Shown here in pieces: positions 45,732 to 54,341 of a stretch of 64,000 nt of DNA. The position numbers and the translations under genes were made by a program. This stretch comes from Oceanobacillus neutriphilus. Its GTDB lineage: Bacteria; Bacillota; Bacilli; Bacillales; Amphibacillaceae. Position 1 is the stretch's first letter; every line of letters begins with the position of its first letter. Where the stretch lies: the NCBI RefSeq assembly GCF_014645515.1, contig NZ_BMLW01000001.1, positions 186,001-250,000 on the forward strand, given 5' to 3'. The notes under the pieces are model-generated. The model did not search any database. It was not told the DNA's origin and saw only the letters and a list, made by a program, of their open reading frames with translations.

Positions 45732-46688
45732 TCAAGTAAGCTGATGGATATTTTTCGCTTGATTATATGCCGTTTTTAATTCAGTAACAGCTTCCTGTAC
45801 AGTCTGTGTTTTTCTGGTTCCGCCGACACCTTGACCGGCACCCCAGATATCCTTCCATGCTTTCGCAGATGAATTGGAAAGCTTTTTAAAATCAAGTCCG
45901 GCTTTTTCAGGTAAATTTTCTGGATCAAGTCCAGCTTTAACAATGCTCGGTATCAGGTAATTGGCAGGTATACCGCTGAAAGCAGGTGTATAAATAATAT
46001 CCGCAGCAGCAGATTGAATAATGGATTCCTGATAAGCAGCACTTGCTCCGCTCTCTTTCGTTGCAATAAAATGCGTACCAACATAAGCAAAATCAGCTCC
46101 GAGCAGTTCTGCCGCCAATACCTGCTCCCCCTTTGTAATTGTTCCTGCCAAAGCAACCGGCCCATCAAAAAAGCTCCGTACCTCATCCATAAATGCAAAT
46201 GGATTTAATACTCCTGCATGTCCTCCTGCTCCGGCAGCTACTAAAATTAATCCGTCACTGCCCTTTTCCAATGCTTTCTTGGCAAACTTTATATCCGTAA
46301 CGTCGGATAAAACAAGTCCGCCATAGTTATGAACTGCCTCGACAACTGGAGAGGGATCTCCCAAGGATGTAATAACAATTGGAGGCTGATGCTTTTCGAT
46401 TAACTGCAAATCCTCATGGAATCGTTTATTAGAGGAATGACTGATAAAATTTATTCCCCAGGGAGCAATTTTATCAGTTGAATCTGCTTCTTTACTTTCC
46501 TGTAATCTCTCATTAATTTCAGCCATCCAGCTATCCAAAACATCTTTTGTACGTGCATTCAGAGCCGGGAATGTTCCAACAATCCCGGCTTCACAAGCCC
46601 CGACAACCATATCAGGGTTAGAAATTAAAAACATCGGAGCCATAATAACCGGCAGCTCCATCCTTTTCTTTATATCCGTCAGTTGCAT
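45732..46688 (-). CDS. Nitronate monooxygenase / 2-nitropropane dioxygenase family protein
   Basis: A 318-residue FMN-dependent TIM-barrel protein. Family features include the start LPVIMAPMFLISNPDMVVGACEAGIVGTFP, the FMN-binding glycine turns LILVAAGAGGHAG and GADFAYVGTHFIATKE, and the C-terminal WGAGQGVGGT. It starts at the ATG with AAGGAG 9 nt upstream; a 26-codon longer frame is rejected. Members oxidise nitronates or act as enoyl-type or other flavin reductases. Found inside acyl-CoA degradation operons, its role is unclear and may be a side reaction or reductase step. The gap to the acyl-CoA synthetase is 138 bp. Confidence 0.82.
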   Translation of the reverse strand: MQLTDIKKRMELPVIMAPMFLISNPDMVVGACEAGIVGTFPALNARTKDVLDSWMAEINERLQESKEADSTDKIAPWGINFISHSSNKRFHEDLQLIEKHQPPIVITSLGDPSPVVEAVHNYGGLVLSDVTDIKFAKKALEKGSDGLILVAAGAGGHAGVLNPFAFMDEVRSFFDGPVALAGTITKGEQVLAAELLGADFAYVGTHFIATKESGASAAYQESIIQSAAADIIYTPAFSGIPANYLIPSIVKAGLDPENLPEKAGLDFKKLSNSSAKAWKDIWGAGQGVGGTRKTQTVQEAVTELKTAYNQAKNIHQLT

Positions 46689-46826
46689 CTGAACATCTCC
46701 TTTTATATTAGAAAACGAACAATATATCTTCCCATTAGTAAAAAAACACTGCAGCGTCCATATCATTCTTATTTTTCATAGTGAAGAATGAATGAACGCT
46801 TCTTGCCTGTGTAAATATTTATTTCA

Positions 46827-48446
46827 TCAGGATGGATCAGATAAGGAAAGCATTTCTTTCACCTGATCACGCAGTGCACGTTTTAAGAATTTCCCGACAG
46901 AGGTTTTAGGAATCTCTTCCATGAATAAAACCCGATCCGGGATCCAGAATTTCGCAAATTGTGGCTCTAAAAATTGTTTCACATCTTCTTCTGTCAATGT
47001 TTCCTTTTCCTTTAATACCACACATGCCACCGGACGCTCCTGCCACTTTGGATCAGGAACAGCAATAACAGATGCTTCATAAACAGCTTCATGCGCCATT
47101 AAAGCATTTTCTATATCTACAGAGGAAATCCATTCACCGCCGCTTTTAATCATATCCTTTGTACGGTCAACTATTTTAACGGAGCCTTCTTCATCAATAT
47201 TGATCACATCCCCTGTGTGCAGCCAGCCATCACGGAAAGAGTCTTCACTGCGATCATTTTTATAATAGGAATCTGCAATCCAGGGTCCTTTAACAAGCAG
47301 CTCACCTATTGTTTCACCGTCATATGGAATTTCTCCATTTTCATTAATGCCTTTAATCTCAATTCCAGGTACGACCATGCCCTGGCGGGAGCGTAGTTCG
47401 AGACGTTCTTCTTCATCAAGCTCCTGCTGATAGCTTTTTAAACGGGCTAATGTCACAATTGGCGAAGTTTCTGTCATTCCATATGCGTGAACAAATGGAA
47501 TCTTATATTTTGATTCAAATGCACGAATCATCCCTTTTGGTGCAGCTGAGCCACCGCAAAGTATACAGCGCAGGCTGCTTGTATCATAATTTCCATTTTC
47601 CAATGCCTGCAGAAAACCAAGCCAAATTGTCGGCACTCCGGCTGCCATTGTAACCTTATGCTCTTCCATTAATTCAGCTAAAATTTGCGGAGTCGGCATT
47701 GGACCCGGCAACACTTGTGTTGTTCCAAACCATAACGCAGCAAACGGCATCCCCCAGGCATTAACATGAAACATCGGCACTACAGGCATTGCAATATCTT
47801 CCTCTGACAGCCCTACTGTATCCTTTAATCCCAGGGCTAAACTATGTAAATAAATCCCCCGATGTGAATAAGCAACCCCCTTTGGTCTGCCAGTAGTTCC
47901 TGATGTATAACATAAACCGGCCATATCATTTTCATCAATATCTTCACAAAGCTCTGTACCAGAATCTGCATCTTCAAGTAGTGCTTCATAGGAGGCAACA
48001 TTCGTTAAACTCGTTTCAGGCAATACATCCTTATCCGTCATAACAATAATTTTTTCTACATCAGCAATTTGATCTTTCACACGCTCAATTAACGGGAATA
48101 AGTCCTCGTCGACCAGCAATATTTTATCCTCTGCATGATTGATAATATAGGCAAGATCATCTGGTGAAACGCGGATATTAATCGTGTGCAGCACTGCTCC
48201 CATCGTGGGAATTGCAAAATAAGCCTCCAGATGGCGATGATGATTCCAGGCTATCGTTCCGACTTTATCTCCTTTTTCCACACCCAAGTCCTTTAAGACT
48301 CCTGCCAACCGGTGAATTCGTTCGGTTATTTTTCTGTACGGAATGGTTTGTACTCCGCCCAGTGTACGTGAAATAACTGTTTTATCAGGAAAATACTTCT
48401 CTGCATGTCTGACCATAGTTGTTAAATTCAACTGTGTTTGCATCAT
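46827..48446 (-). CDS. Long/medium-chain acyl-CoA synthetase (fatty-acid-CoA ligase type)
   Basis: A 539-residue ANL enzyme activating a carboxylic acid with ATP and CoA. The A3 motif is LCYTSGTTGRPKGVAYSHRGIYLHSLAL, A5 is AYGMTETSPIVTLARL, A8 is GWLHTGDVINIDEEGSVKIVDRTKDMIKSGGEW, and the adenylation Lys is in EEIPKTSVGKFLKRALRDQ. The sequence type (LNLTTMVRHAEKYFPDKTVISR) matches medium/long-chain fatty-acid ligases. It is the second gene of the operon, 14 bp after the thiolase, so co-translation is likely. Confidence 0.88.
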   Translation of the reverse strand: MMQTQLNLTTMVRHAEKYFPDKTVISRTLGGVQTIPYRKITERIHRLAGVLKDLGVEKGDKVGTIAWNHHRHLEAYFAIPTMGAVLHTINIRVSPDDLAYIINHAEDKILLVDEDLFPLIERVKDQIADVEKIIVMTDKDVLPETSLTNVASYEALLEDADSGTELCEDIDENDMAGLCYTSGTTGRPKGVAYSHRGIYLHSLALGLKDTVGLSEEDIAMPVVPMFHVNAWGMPFAALWFGTTQVLPGPMPTPQILAELMEEHKVTMAAGVPTIWLGFLQALENGNYDTSSLRCILCGGSAAPKGMIRAFESKYKIPFVHAYGMTETSPIVTLARLKSYQQELDEEERLELRSRQGMVVPGIEIKGINENGEIPYDGETIGELLVKGPWIADSYYKNDRSEDSFRDGWLHTGDVINIDEEGSVKIVDRTKDMIKSGGEWISSVDIENALMAHEAVYEASVIAVPDPKWQERPVACVVLKEKETLTEEDVKQFLEPQFAKFWIPDRVLFMEEIPKTSVGKFLKRALRDQVKEMLSLSDPS

Positions 48447-48460
48447 TTTAAAATTCCTCC

Positions 48461-49618
48461 CTAGTCCCTTGTTAATCGTTCAATAATCGTTCCATTAGCC
48501 ATTCCCAATCCTTCACACATCGTCTGCAGACCAAAACGGGCATCGAGCCGTTCCATCGTATGCAGCATCGTCACCATCAGCCTTGCTCCGCTCGCTCCTA
48601 AAGGGTGCCCCAAGGCAATAGCACCCCCATCAATATTTACTTTTTCTTCATCTGCCCCTAATTCCTTCATCCACATCAGTGGAATCGATGCAAATGCCTC
48701 ATTAACTTCAAAAACATCAATATCCTCCAGGGATAAATCAGCTTTTTTAAGGATTTGCCTGGTCGCTTCAATTGGCCCTGTTAACATCTCTGTTGGATCA
48801 GAGCCAATCACGTTGCGTGCCAAAATACGAAAATGTGGAACAAAACCAAGCTCTCTGGCTTTATCATCAGACATAATCAAAAGTGCTGCTGCCCCGTCAC
48901 TCATTTGGCTGGCGTTTCCAGCCGTAATTCCACTGTTCTCTGTAAATAAATCAGGCAATGCCTCCAGCTTTTCCATGGAGGTATTCTTTCTTGGTCCTTC
49001 ATCTTGATAAAATTGAGCTGTTGTTCCATCAGCTCTTTTAATGGAAATCGACATCATTTGCTGGCGAAAATAGCCTTTTTCTTGTGCTTCCACCGCACGA
49101 TTATGACTTTTGAATGAGTATTCATTCATTTTATGACGTGAAATACCCCACTTTTCTGCAATGTTAGCCGCTGCTATTCCTTGATGGATCATATCATAAT
49201 GATCTCGTAAAACATTATTCCATTTCACTCCCTGGTGATTGCTTCCCATCGGCACACGGGACATGCTCTCTACTCCGGCTGCAACAACGATATCCATATC
49301 ACCGCTAATGATTGCTTGTGCAGCAAAATGAATGGCCTGCTGACTGGAGCCGCATTGACGGTCAATCGTCGTTCCGGGTACACTGGCAGGATACCCTGCA
49401 ATAAGTGCTGCCTGCCTTGCAATATCAACCGCCTGTTCTCCTGTTTGTGTTACACAGCCCATAATAACATCATTAATTAATGCTGCATCCAGATTGGTCC
49501 TCCGTACTAATTCCTTCAAAGGTGCTGCAGCTAATTCCTCGGCTCTTATCTCACTAAAAAAACCATTCCGCTTCCCAATAGGTGTCCGTACCGCTTCAAC
49601 AATGACAGCATCCCGCAT
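48461..49618 (-). CDS. Thiolase (acetyl-CoA acyltransferase, 3-ketoacyl-CoA thiolase type)
   Basis: A 385-residue thiolase. The nucleophilic cysteine is in TTIDRQCGSSQQAIHFAAQAI (about residue 90). The NEAFA motif appears as VFEVNEAFASIPLMWMKE, the histidine region as GGAIALGHPLGASGARLMVTMLHTME, and the C-terminal part ends GLQTMCEGLGMANGTIIERL, with the second catalytic Cys. The ATG at 49618 has AGGAGG 7 nt upstream; TTG one codon earlier is alternative. It is the first gene of the five-gene operon, behind a CcpA-site-like sequence. It probably cleaves 3-ketoacyl-CoA in the catabolic direction, though acetoacetyl-CoA synthesis is possible. Confidence 0.9.
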   Translation of the reverse strand: MRDAVIVEAVRTPIGKRNGFFSEIRAEELAAAPLKELVRRTNLDAALINDVIMGCVTQTGEQAVDIARQAALIAGYPASVPGTTIDRQCGSSQQAIHFAAQAIISGDMDIVVAAGVESMSRVPMGSNHQGVKWNNVLRDHYDMIHQGIAAANIAEKWGISRHKMNEYSFKSHNRAVEAQEKGYFRQQMMSISIKRADGTTAQFYQDEGPRKNTSMEKLEALPDLFTENSGITAGNASQMSDGAAALLIMSDDKARELGFVPHFRILARNVIGSDPTEMLTGPIEATRQILKKADLSLEDIDVFEVNEAFASIPLMWMKELGADEEKVNIDGGAIALGHPLGASGARLMVTMLHTMERLDARFGLQTMCEGLGMANGTIIERLTRD

Positions 49619-49747
49619 CAATTGTCCTCCTTTTTTATTTTGAAAGGATATAAACCGTTGTTATTAAAAACAAGTCTGTTCCGAAAAGTCTCCATAATTT
49701 TATTTCATATATTTCTCATCTGCAGCATTTTAAATACTTTTATTTAA

Positions 49748-49761
49748 AGTAAACGCTTTCA
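49748..49761 (-). promoter_or_regulatory. Candidate cre (CcpA) site upstream of the thiolase operon
   Basis: On the minus strand TGAAAGCGTTTACT matches the cre consensus TGWAANCGNTNWCA at all but the last position. It is about 130 bp before the thiolase start, within the only promoter-sized gap upstream. Glucose repression of fatty-acid breakdown would make sense. It is a sequence match only. Confidence 0.45.
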
Positions 49762-50048
49762 AAGATAATTTTATGTTGTTAAAAAATGAATGTCAAGCAC
49801 GAAATAATAGTTCAACCAGAAAACACCGGACTAAGCTTTATTCCATGAGAGTTTATGGACAACTCTCATGGATAGATCCAATGTTGTTCTAATTGCAAGA
49901 AGCATACCATGCAGAGACACTTCATACACAGCGATACCTCTTCCTATGCAGCTTTTTCTGTCATATCTGCTACGGTTCTATGTAATAATCAGATCCACAC
50001 ACTCTAACATTGGTTAAGAATGTTCGGATTCGAAGTTTTCTTATAAAA
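49762..50048. other. Spacer with perfect stem-loop between transporter and thiolase operons
   Basis: No gene is seen. A perfect 11-bp stem, CCATGAGAGTT (49843-49853) and AACTCTCATGG (49861-49871), with a 7-nt loop, has no T-run, so it is not a standard terminator. A decayed relative is at 6784-6811. Confidence 0.5.
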
Positions 50049-51467
50049 TTAACCTGCTACATATGTCATTACTTGAATATACGCCATCACGATAATATAT
50101 AGAACAACCGCAAAAATGCCGTTGAACTGAAAGCCGTTTTTAAAGCCGCTTAGGCCATTAGAGCCGCTTAAGACAATAATTGGCATTATTACTGGTGATA
50201 ACAGAATCGATATCGAGCTCCCCAATGTTACCGCAAGCACAATCAGCTCAGGAGGATATGGCAGATGGATGGACTGGAGAATACCGGCAACCAATACCAT
50301 CACTGTCAATGGCCCAAGACCGGCAAAGCCTAAAATAATCACCATAAAAGGGAGCAGGTATAATAAATTGATAAATGGCGCAACGGCTTCCAATGCGTAG
50401 AGGCTGTCCACGACCCAGCCCGCAAATCCGGTTTTGGTCAGCCCTGCAATCAGCATACCTGCACCAATCATTACACAAAGCTGATAGGATTTACCCGCCA
50501 TCTCTTCCTTCACATAAAGTGTTGCAATATGCGTTAATTTATATAGACGCTTTTTCACAATATAATAGCTAAGTATCCATACTAAGATGATTAAAGGTAT
50601 CAGAACAAGAAGTTCCATATGAATCAATGCACTCAGAATAAAGATGGAACCGAAAAGAGAGATAAATAGTATCATAAATTCACGGATAACCCGCTTCGTT
50701 TCCCGTTTATTTCTTGTATGCTGCATAATCCCATCAATCTCGTGCCGGAGACCGCTTGTAAAATTCACGTTATATTTTTTATTCTCTATCGGAAAGAACA
50801 GAATAGCCAGTATACTTCCTGCTGCAGACACTCCTAATCCCTGTACGATCGATTTCCATAAAGAAGCATCCATTGCTTCTACCACATAGGCAAAGCTCGG
50901 GATACTGACTACCCACAAAACAGATAAAGCAAAACCGCGCAGTATTGCTGTCCCTTTATATCTCTCCCATGCCTCTCCTTTTTCATCCTTTAAAATCATG
51001 GTAACAAATTGATACAGCATGGGAATCGCACCAAACAGAAGGAAATAGGCAATAATTTGTGTGAAAGATATCATACCAAAATAAAATTTCTTACTCGTAT
51101 TTACGAAATCATGTGCATAGCTGATAGCAGATTCTAAAAAGGCTTCCTCCCGCAGGACCCAGCTGACCATAGGTATGACAACTAATAGCCCAACCATATT
51201 GCGCATTTGCAATAATCCTTCCCGCATTCCAGCTATAAAAGAAGCATCAACAGAGAGGAAGATAATTACTCCAGTTAAAAACAATCCTAACGGCATCTTT
51301 AAATGCAATGGTCCATAGTAAACTGCCCCAAATAAAATAATTCCAAATCCAAGAAATACCAGCAGCGTTATAAGGATATCAATATGAAAAAAATAAGTGA
51401 TGAAATGAATGATAGTAAAACCAATGATGCAGGTGGTTAACGCCCGGCTGATAAATTGTTTACTCAT
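50049..51467 (-). CDS. Multi-spanning permease of unassigned family beside the 5-oxoprolinase genes
   Basis: A 472-residue integral membrane protein with about 11-12 hydrophobic segments and short loops. The longest hydrophilic loop lies at about residues 230-270 (FPIENKKYNVNFTSGLRHEIDGIMQHTRNKRETKR). Intact segments include SPVIMPIIVLSGSNGLSGFKN near the C-terminus and LGFAGLGPLTVMVLVAGI, suggestive of an ion-transporter superfamily fold with re-entrant loops, but I cannot name the family. It starts (TAGGAG before the ATG) 117 bp after pxpC on the same strand. Position suggests that it imports 5-oxoproline or exports a pathway substrate. In Bacillus the equivalent neighbour is an Nramp-like protein, which this is not. 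Confidence 0.55.
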   Translation of the reverse strand: MSKQFISRALTTCIIGFTIIHFITYFFHIDILITLLVFLGFGIILFGAVYYGPLHLKMPLGLFLTGVIIFLSVDASFIAGMREGLLQMRNMVGLLVVIPMVSWVLREEAFLESAISYAHDFVNTSKKFYFGMISFTQIIAYFLLFGAIPMLYQFVTMILKDEKGEAWERYKGTAILRGFALSVLWVVSIPSFAYVVEAMDASLWKSIVQGLGVSAAGSILAILFFPIENKKYNVNFTSGLRHEIDGIMQHTRNKRETKRVIREFMILFISLFGSIFILSALIHMELLVLIPLIILVWILSYYIVKKRLYKLTHIATLYVKEEMAGKSYQLCVMIGAGMLIAGLTKTGFAGWVVDSLYALEAVAPFINLLYLLPFMVIILGFAGLGPLTVMVLVAGILQSIHLPYPPELIVLAVTLGSSISILLSPVIMPIIVLSGSNGLSGFKNGFQFNGIFAVVLYIIVMAYIQVMTYVAG

Positions 51468-51584
51468 TATTGACAGACTCCTAGATTATTTTGTTATCTT
51501 TACTTTACCATGGAAACCCCCTGTATTAAAGTCTGCCTTTAACCAAATGGTGCCGGGTGAAGTCAGCAGAATTACCTTCTTCAT

Positions 51585-52544
51585 TTAAATATGCTGCTGC
51601 AAAGCTGTCCGCAGCATTCGTAAATAGCGCTGCTGCTGCAGATAATCCGCCTGCGCTCTTTCTAAGGATACAGATAAAAATTGAATCTCCGAACCGATTT
51701 TCTTTTGCACAAGAAGCGGAATATCTGTTGTAATAACAGTAGCGATTCGCGCGTAACCTCCAGTTGTCTGCCGATCAGATAATAATACAATCGGCTGCCC
51801 GTTCGCAGGAACCTGTATCGTACCCGGAAGCACAGCATCTGAAATAATATCTGCTCTGTCAGTATGAGACAATGCTTTTCCATCCAGCCGATATCCCATT
51901 CGATTCGATTGTTCCGTAATGCGGTAGCTTTCCTGATAAAATTGCTGATATGTTTTATCGGAAAAAGCAAATATATCTGGTCCTGTAATCACTCTGATCG
52001 GCCGGTGATGTTCATAATTTGGTAAATCTGTATTTTTTAAATATCTTCCTGCCCGGATAGATTTCCAATCCGCATCTGCTGATAATAAATAATCTCCCTT
52101 TTGAAGGACCCTACCTTCTAACCCGCCGATATTTGCTTGTGCATAAGTTGACTTGCTCCCCATTACTTCCTCAGCAAAAAATCCGCCGCTGACTGCAAGA
52201 TAAGCATATGTTCCATTAACTGGTTTTCCAAATGTTAATATCTGCCCTGCATAAACGCGGAAAGATTTCCATGAATTCAAAGGTTCGTCATCAATTGTTG
52301 CCGACAAATCTGCTCCACCGATTGCAACAACAGTATCCTGTAAAACTTTCAACTGAGGGCCCATCAACATAATTTCAAGTGTCGCTTCTTCCTCTTGATT
52401 ACCTACGAGCAGATTAGCAACACGGTGTGCAAAGACATCCATTGCACCAGAAGTTGGAATACCATATTTTTGATAGCCCATCCTGCCTAAATCTTGAATA
52501 CTCGTGGATAAACCAGGTTTGATTACTTCAAAGATTTTTTTCAA
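51585..52544 (-). CDS. pxpC: 5-oxoprolinase subunit C (KipA/PxpC)
   Basis: A 319-residue subunit of the ATP-dependent prokaryotic 5-oxoprolinase (PxpABC), which opens 5-oxoproline to glutamate. Biotin-dependent carboxylase-like motifs are present: FEVIKPGLSTSIQDLGRMGYQKYGIPTSGAMD at the N-terminus, and GPQLKVLQDTVVAIGGADLSA. In B. subtilis the homologue KipA is also an antagonist of the KipI inhibitor of sporulation kinase KinA. Its ATG overlaps the pxpA stop by 4 bp (ATGA). It is the third gene of pxpBAC. Confidence 0.9.
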   Translation of the reverse strand: MKKIFEVIKPGLSTSIQDLGRMGYQKYGIPTSGAMDVFAHRVANLLVGNQEEEATLEIMLMGPQLKVLQDTVVAIGGADLSATIDDEPLNSWKSFRVYAGQILTFGKPVNGTYAYLAVSGGFFAEEVMGSKSTYAQANIGGLEGRVLQKGDYLLSADADWKSIRAGRYLKNTDLPNYEHHRPIRVITGPDIFAFSDKTYQQFYQESYRITEQSNRMGYRLDGKALSHTDRADIISDAVLPGTIQVPANGQPIVLLSDRQTTGGYARIATVITTDIPLLVQKKIGSEIQFLSVSLERAQADYLQQQRYLRMLRTALQQHI

Positions 52545-53311
52545 CTTGGATCACCTGCCGCATGTATCTGTATATGCTGACCAGATAATACCTCTGCCAG
52601 CTTTCTCACAAAAACAGCTGCCTGTGCCCCATCGCCATGTACACAAATTGTATCAGCCTGAATAGCCACATCTGTCCCATCCACTGCTTCAACTTTCTTT
52701 TCCTTTACCATCCGGATAACACGGCTTAGACTTAAATCTACATCATGAATCAATGCATTTGGTGCTAATCTGGGTGTCAAGGTACCATCTGGCTGATAGG
52801 TTCTGTCGGCAAATACTTCTTCTGCTACTTGCAGCCCTCTCTTTCTCCCTTCCCTGACAAGCTCTGAATTGGCTAAACCAAATAAAATCATACGTTTATC
52901 AACACGATAGACTGCATCCGAAATTGCAGCAGCTAATACTTTATCTGCTGCAGCCATCGAATAGAGAGCACCGTGAGGTTTAACGTGACTGATCCCAGTT
53001 CCATAAATTTCTGCAAATCCTCTCATAGCACCAATCTGATAAACCATCAAATTGAAAACCTCTTCCGGTGTCACCTGCATCTTTCGCCGGCCGAATCCTT
53101 GTAAATCTAATAACCCGGGATGCGCACCAATTGCGACGTTATTTTTCACTGCTTTTTCTACCGTTTTCCGCATCACATTATGATCTCCAGCATGATAACC
53201 ACAGGCAATATTGGCAGAGGTAATCCATTCCATTACCTCATCATCCTGTCCGATTCGGTATGCGCCAAAGCTTTCTCCTAAATCACAATTCAAATCTACA
53301 GACAATTTCAT
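52541..53311 (-). CDS. pxpA: 5-oxoprolinase subunit A (LamB/YcsF family)
   Basis: A 256-residue subunit of PxpABC, formerly annotated LamB/YcsF. The N-terminus VDLNCDLGESFGAYRIGQDDEVMEWITSANIACGYHAGDHNVM is the family signature and holds likely metal or active-site His/Asp residues. Also visible are GVAIGAHPGL-like NNVAIGAHPGLLDLQGFGRR and VKPHGALYSMA. ATGA overlaps link it to pxpB before and pxpC after. Length is normal. Confidence 0.93.
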   Translation of the reverse strand: MKLSVDLNCDLGESFGAYRIGQDDEVMEWITSANIACGYHAGDHNVMRKTVEKAVKNNVAIGAHPGLLDLQGFGRRKMQVTPEEVFNLMVYQIGAMRGFAEIYGTGISHVKPHGALYSMAAADKVLAAAISDAVYRVDKRMILFGLANSELVREGRKRGLQVAEEVFADRTYQPDGTLTPRLAPNALIHDVDLSLSRVIRMVKEKKVEAVDGTDVAIQADTICVHGDGAQAAVFVRKLAEVLSGQHIQIHAAGDPS

Positions 53312-54039
53312 GATGGATCACCCTTCTCCTCACTTATTTCTGGCTGATATTCTCCGTTTTGTACTGCATCTTCTATTTTATAATAGGCTTCTGAATCAAT
53401 CGCTTCAAACTGGAGCATATCTCCGGATCGGATAAGAATTTTGTTCTCCTTCTCCGCATCATAAAGACGCGCCGGTGTTTTCCCGATAATTCTCCAGCCT
53501 CCCGGCGAATCCAGCGGATAAATCCCTGTCTGCTGATCAGCGATTCCCACGGATCCCCGGTCCACTCTTTTTCTTGGGCTATCCAGCCTTGGTGTAAAAA
53601 GCTTCTCAGATAAACCGCCTAAGTAGGGAAAGCCGGGCATGAACCCCATCATATAGACATAATAAAGCGGCTCCGTGTGCAGACGGATTATCTCTTGAGA
53701 GGAAAGCTTATGATATTCAGCAACATCGTCCATGTCCACAGCAAATTCTTTTTCATAGCATACTGGGATTGTAATCTTTCTGGCAGCTGGAGGAGCTTCT
53801 TCACTCATTATTTTTTGTAATTGATTCAGCTTTTTTTCAAGCTCCATATATGTGATCTCACCCGGATTATAATAAATCGTTACGCTGGTATACGCAGGAA
53901 TCCACTCAGTGATTCCCTTCATTGGATATTTTTCTAACAGACTGGTAAAGCGATGAACGTTTACATTTACCTGCCTCTCAATTTTATTGCCAAACTGGAT
54001 ACGTACACCACGGTCTCCGTACAATTGAATGGAATACAT
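53308..54039 (-). CDS. pxpB: 5-oxoprolinase subunit B (KipI/PxpB)
   Basis: A 243-residue subunit of PxpABC and the KipI family; in B. subtilis, KipI inhibits the sporulation kinase KinA, so this operon can tie nitrogen metabolism to sporulation. Motifs are the N-terminal strand YGDRGVRIQFGNKIERQVNVNVHRFT and the cyclophilin-like core MMGFMPGFPYLGGLSEKLFTPRLDSPRKRVDRGSVGIADQQTGIYPLDSPGGWRIIGKTP. It is the first gene of the operon, with AAGGACAGGTG upstream. The pxpA start overlaps its stop by 4 bp. Confidence 0.92.
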   Translation of the reverse strand: MYSIQLYGDRGVRIQFGNKIERQVNVNVHRFTSLLEKYPMKGITEWIPAYTSVTIYYNPGEITYMELEKKLNQLQKIMSEEAPPAARKITIPVCYEKEFAVDMDDVAEYHKLSSQEIIRLHTEPLYYVYMMGFMPGFPYLGGLSEKLFTPRLDSPRKRVDRGSVGIADQQTGIYPLDSPGGWRIIGKTPARLYDAEKENKILIRSGDMLQFEAIDSEAYYKIEDAVQNGEYQPEISEEKGDPS

Positions 54040-54151
54040 AATTCATCACCTGTCCTTATTTATTCCGAACTTTCTGTATTTCTATTGTACACCTATTTTT
54101 TACAGAAACGAATAAATTGAGCGGAAGAGATATTGATTTTAATAGTTAAAA

Positions 54152-54190
54152 ACCCCATTAAGACATTCAAAAATCTTAACAGGGTATCTC
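54152..54190 (-). terminator. Terminator after punA
   Basis: On the minus strand ACCCTGTTAAGA and TCTTAATGGGGT make an imperfect stem of about 11 pairs, followed by TTTTTAAC. It lies about 150 bp past punA and before pxpB. The remaining spacer has no gene. Confidence 0.6.
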
Positions 54191-54341
54191 TTTTTATTTT
54201 TTATTTTCAAGAACAAGGTGTTTGCTTCCAACCTGATAATTAAGTATTGCACAAATTTCAATGGAACTTACAATAATGGATTGCTTCTGCATTCTTTCTG
54301 CCAATATAGGTAAGAAAAAGCTGACTGATAGCAGGGTTTAC

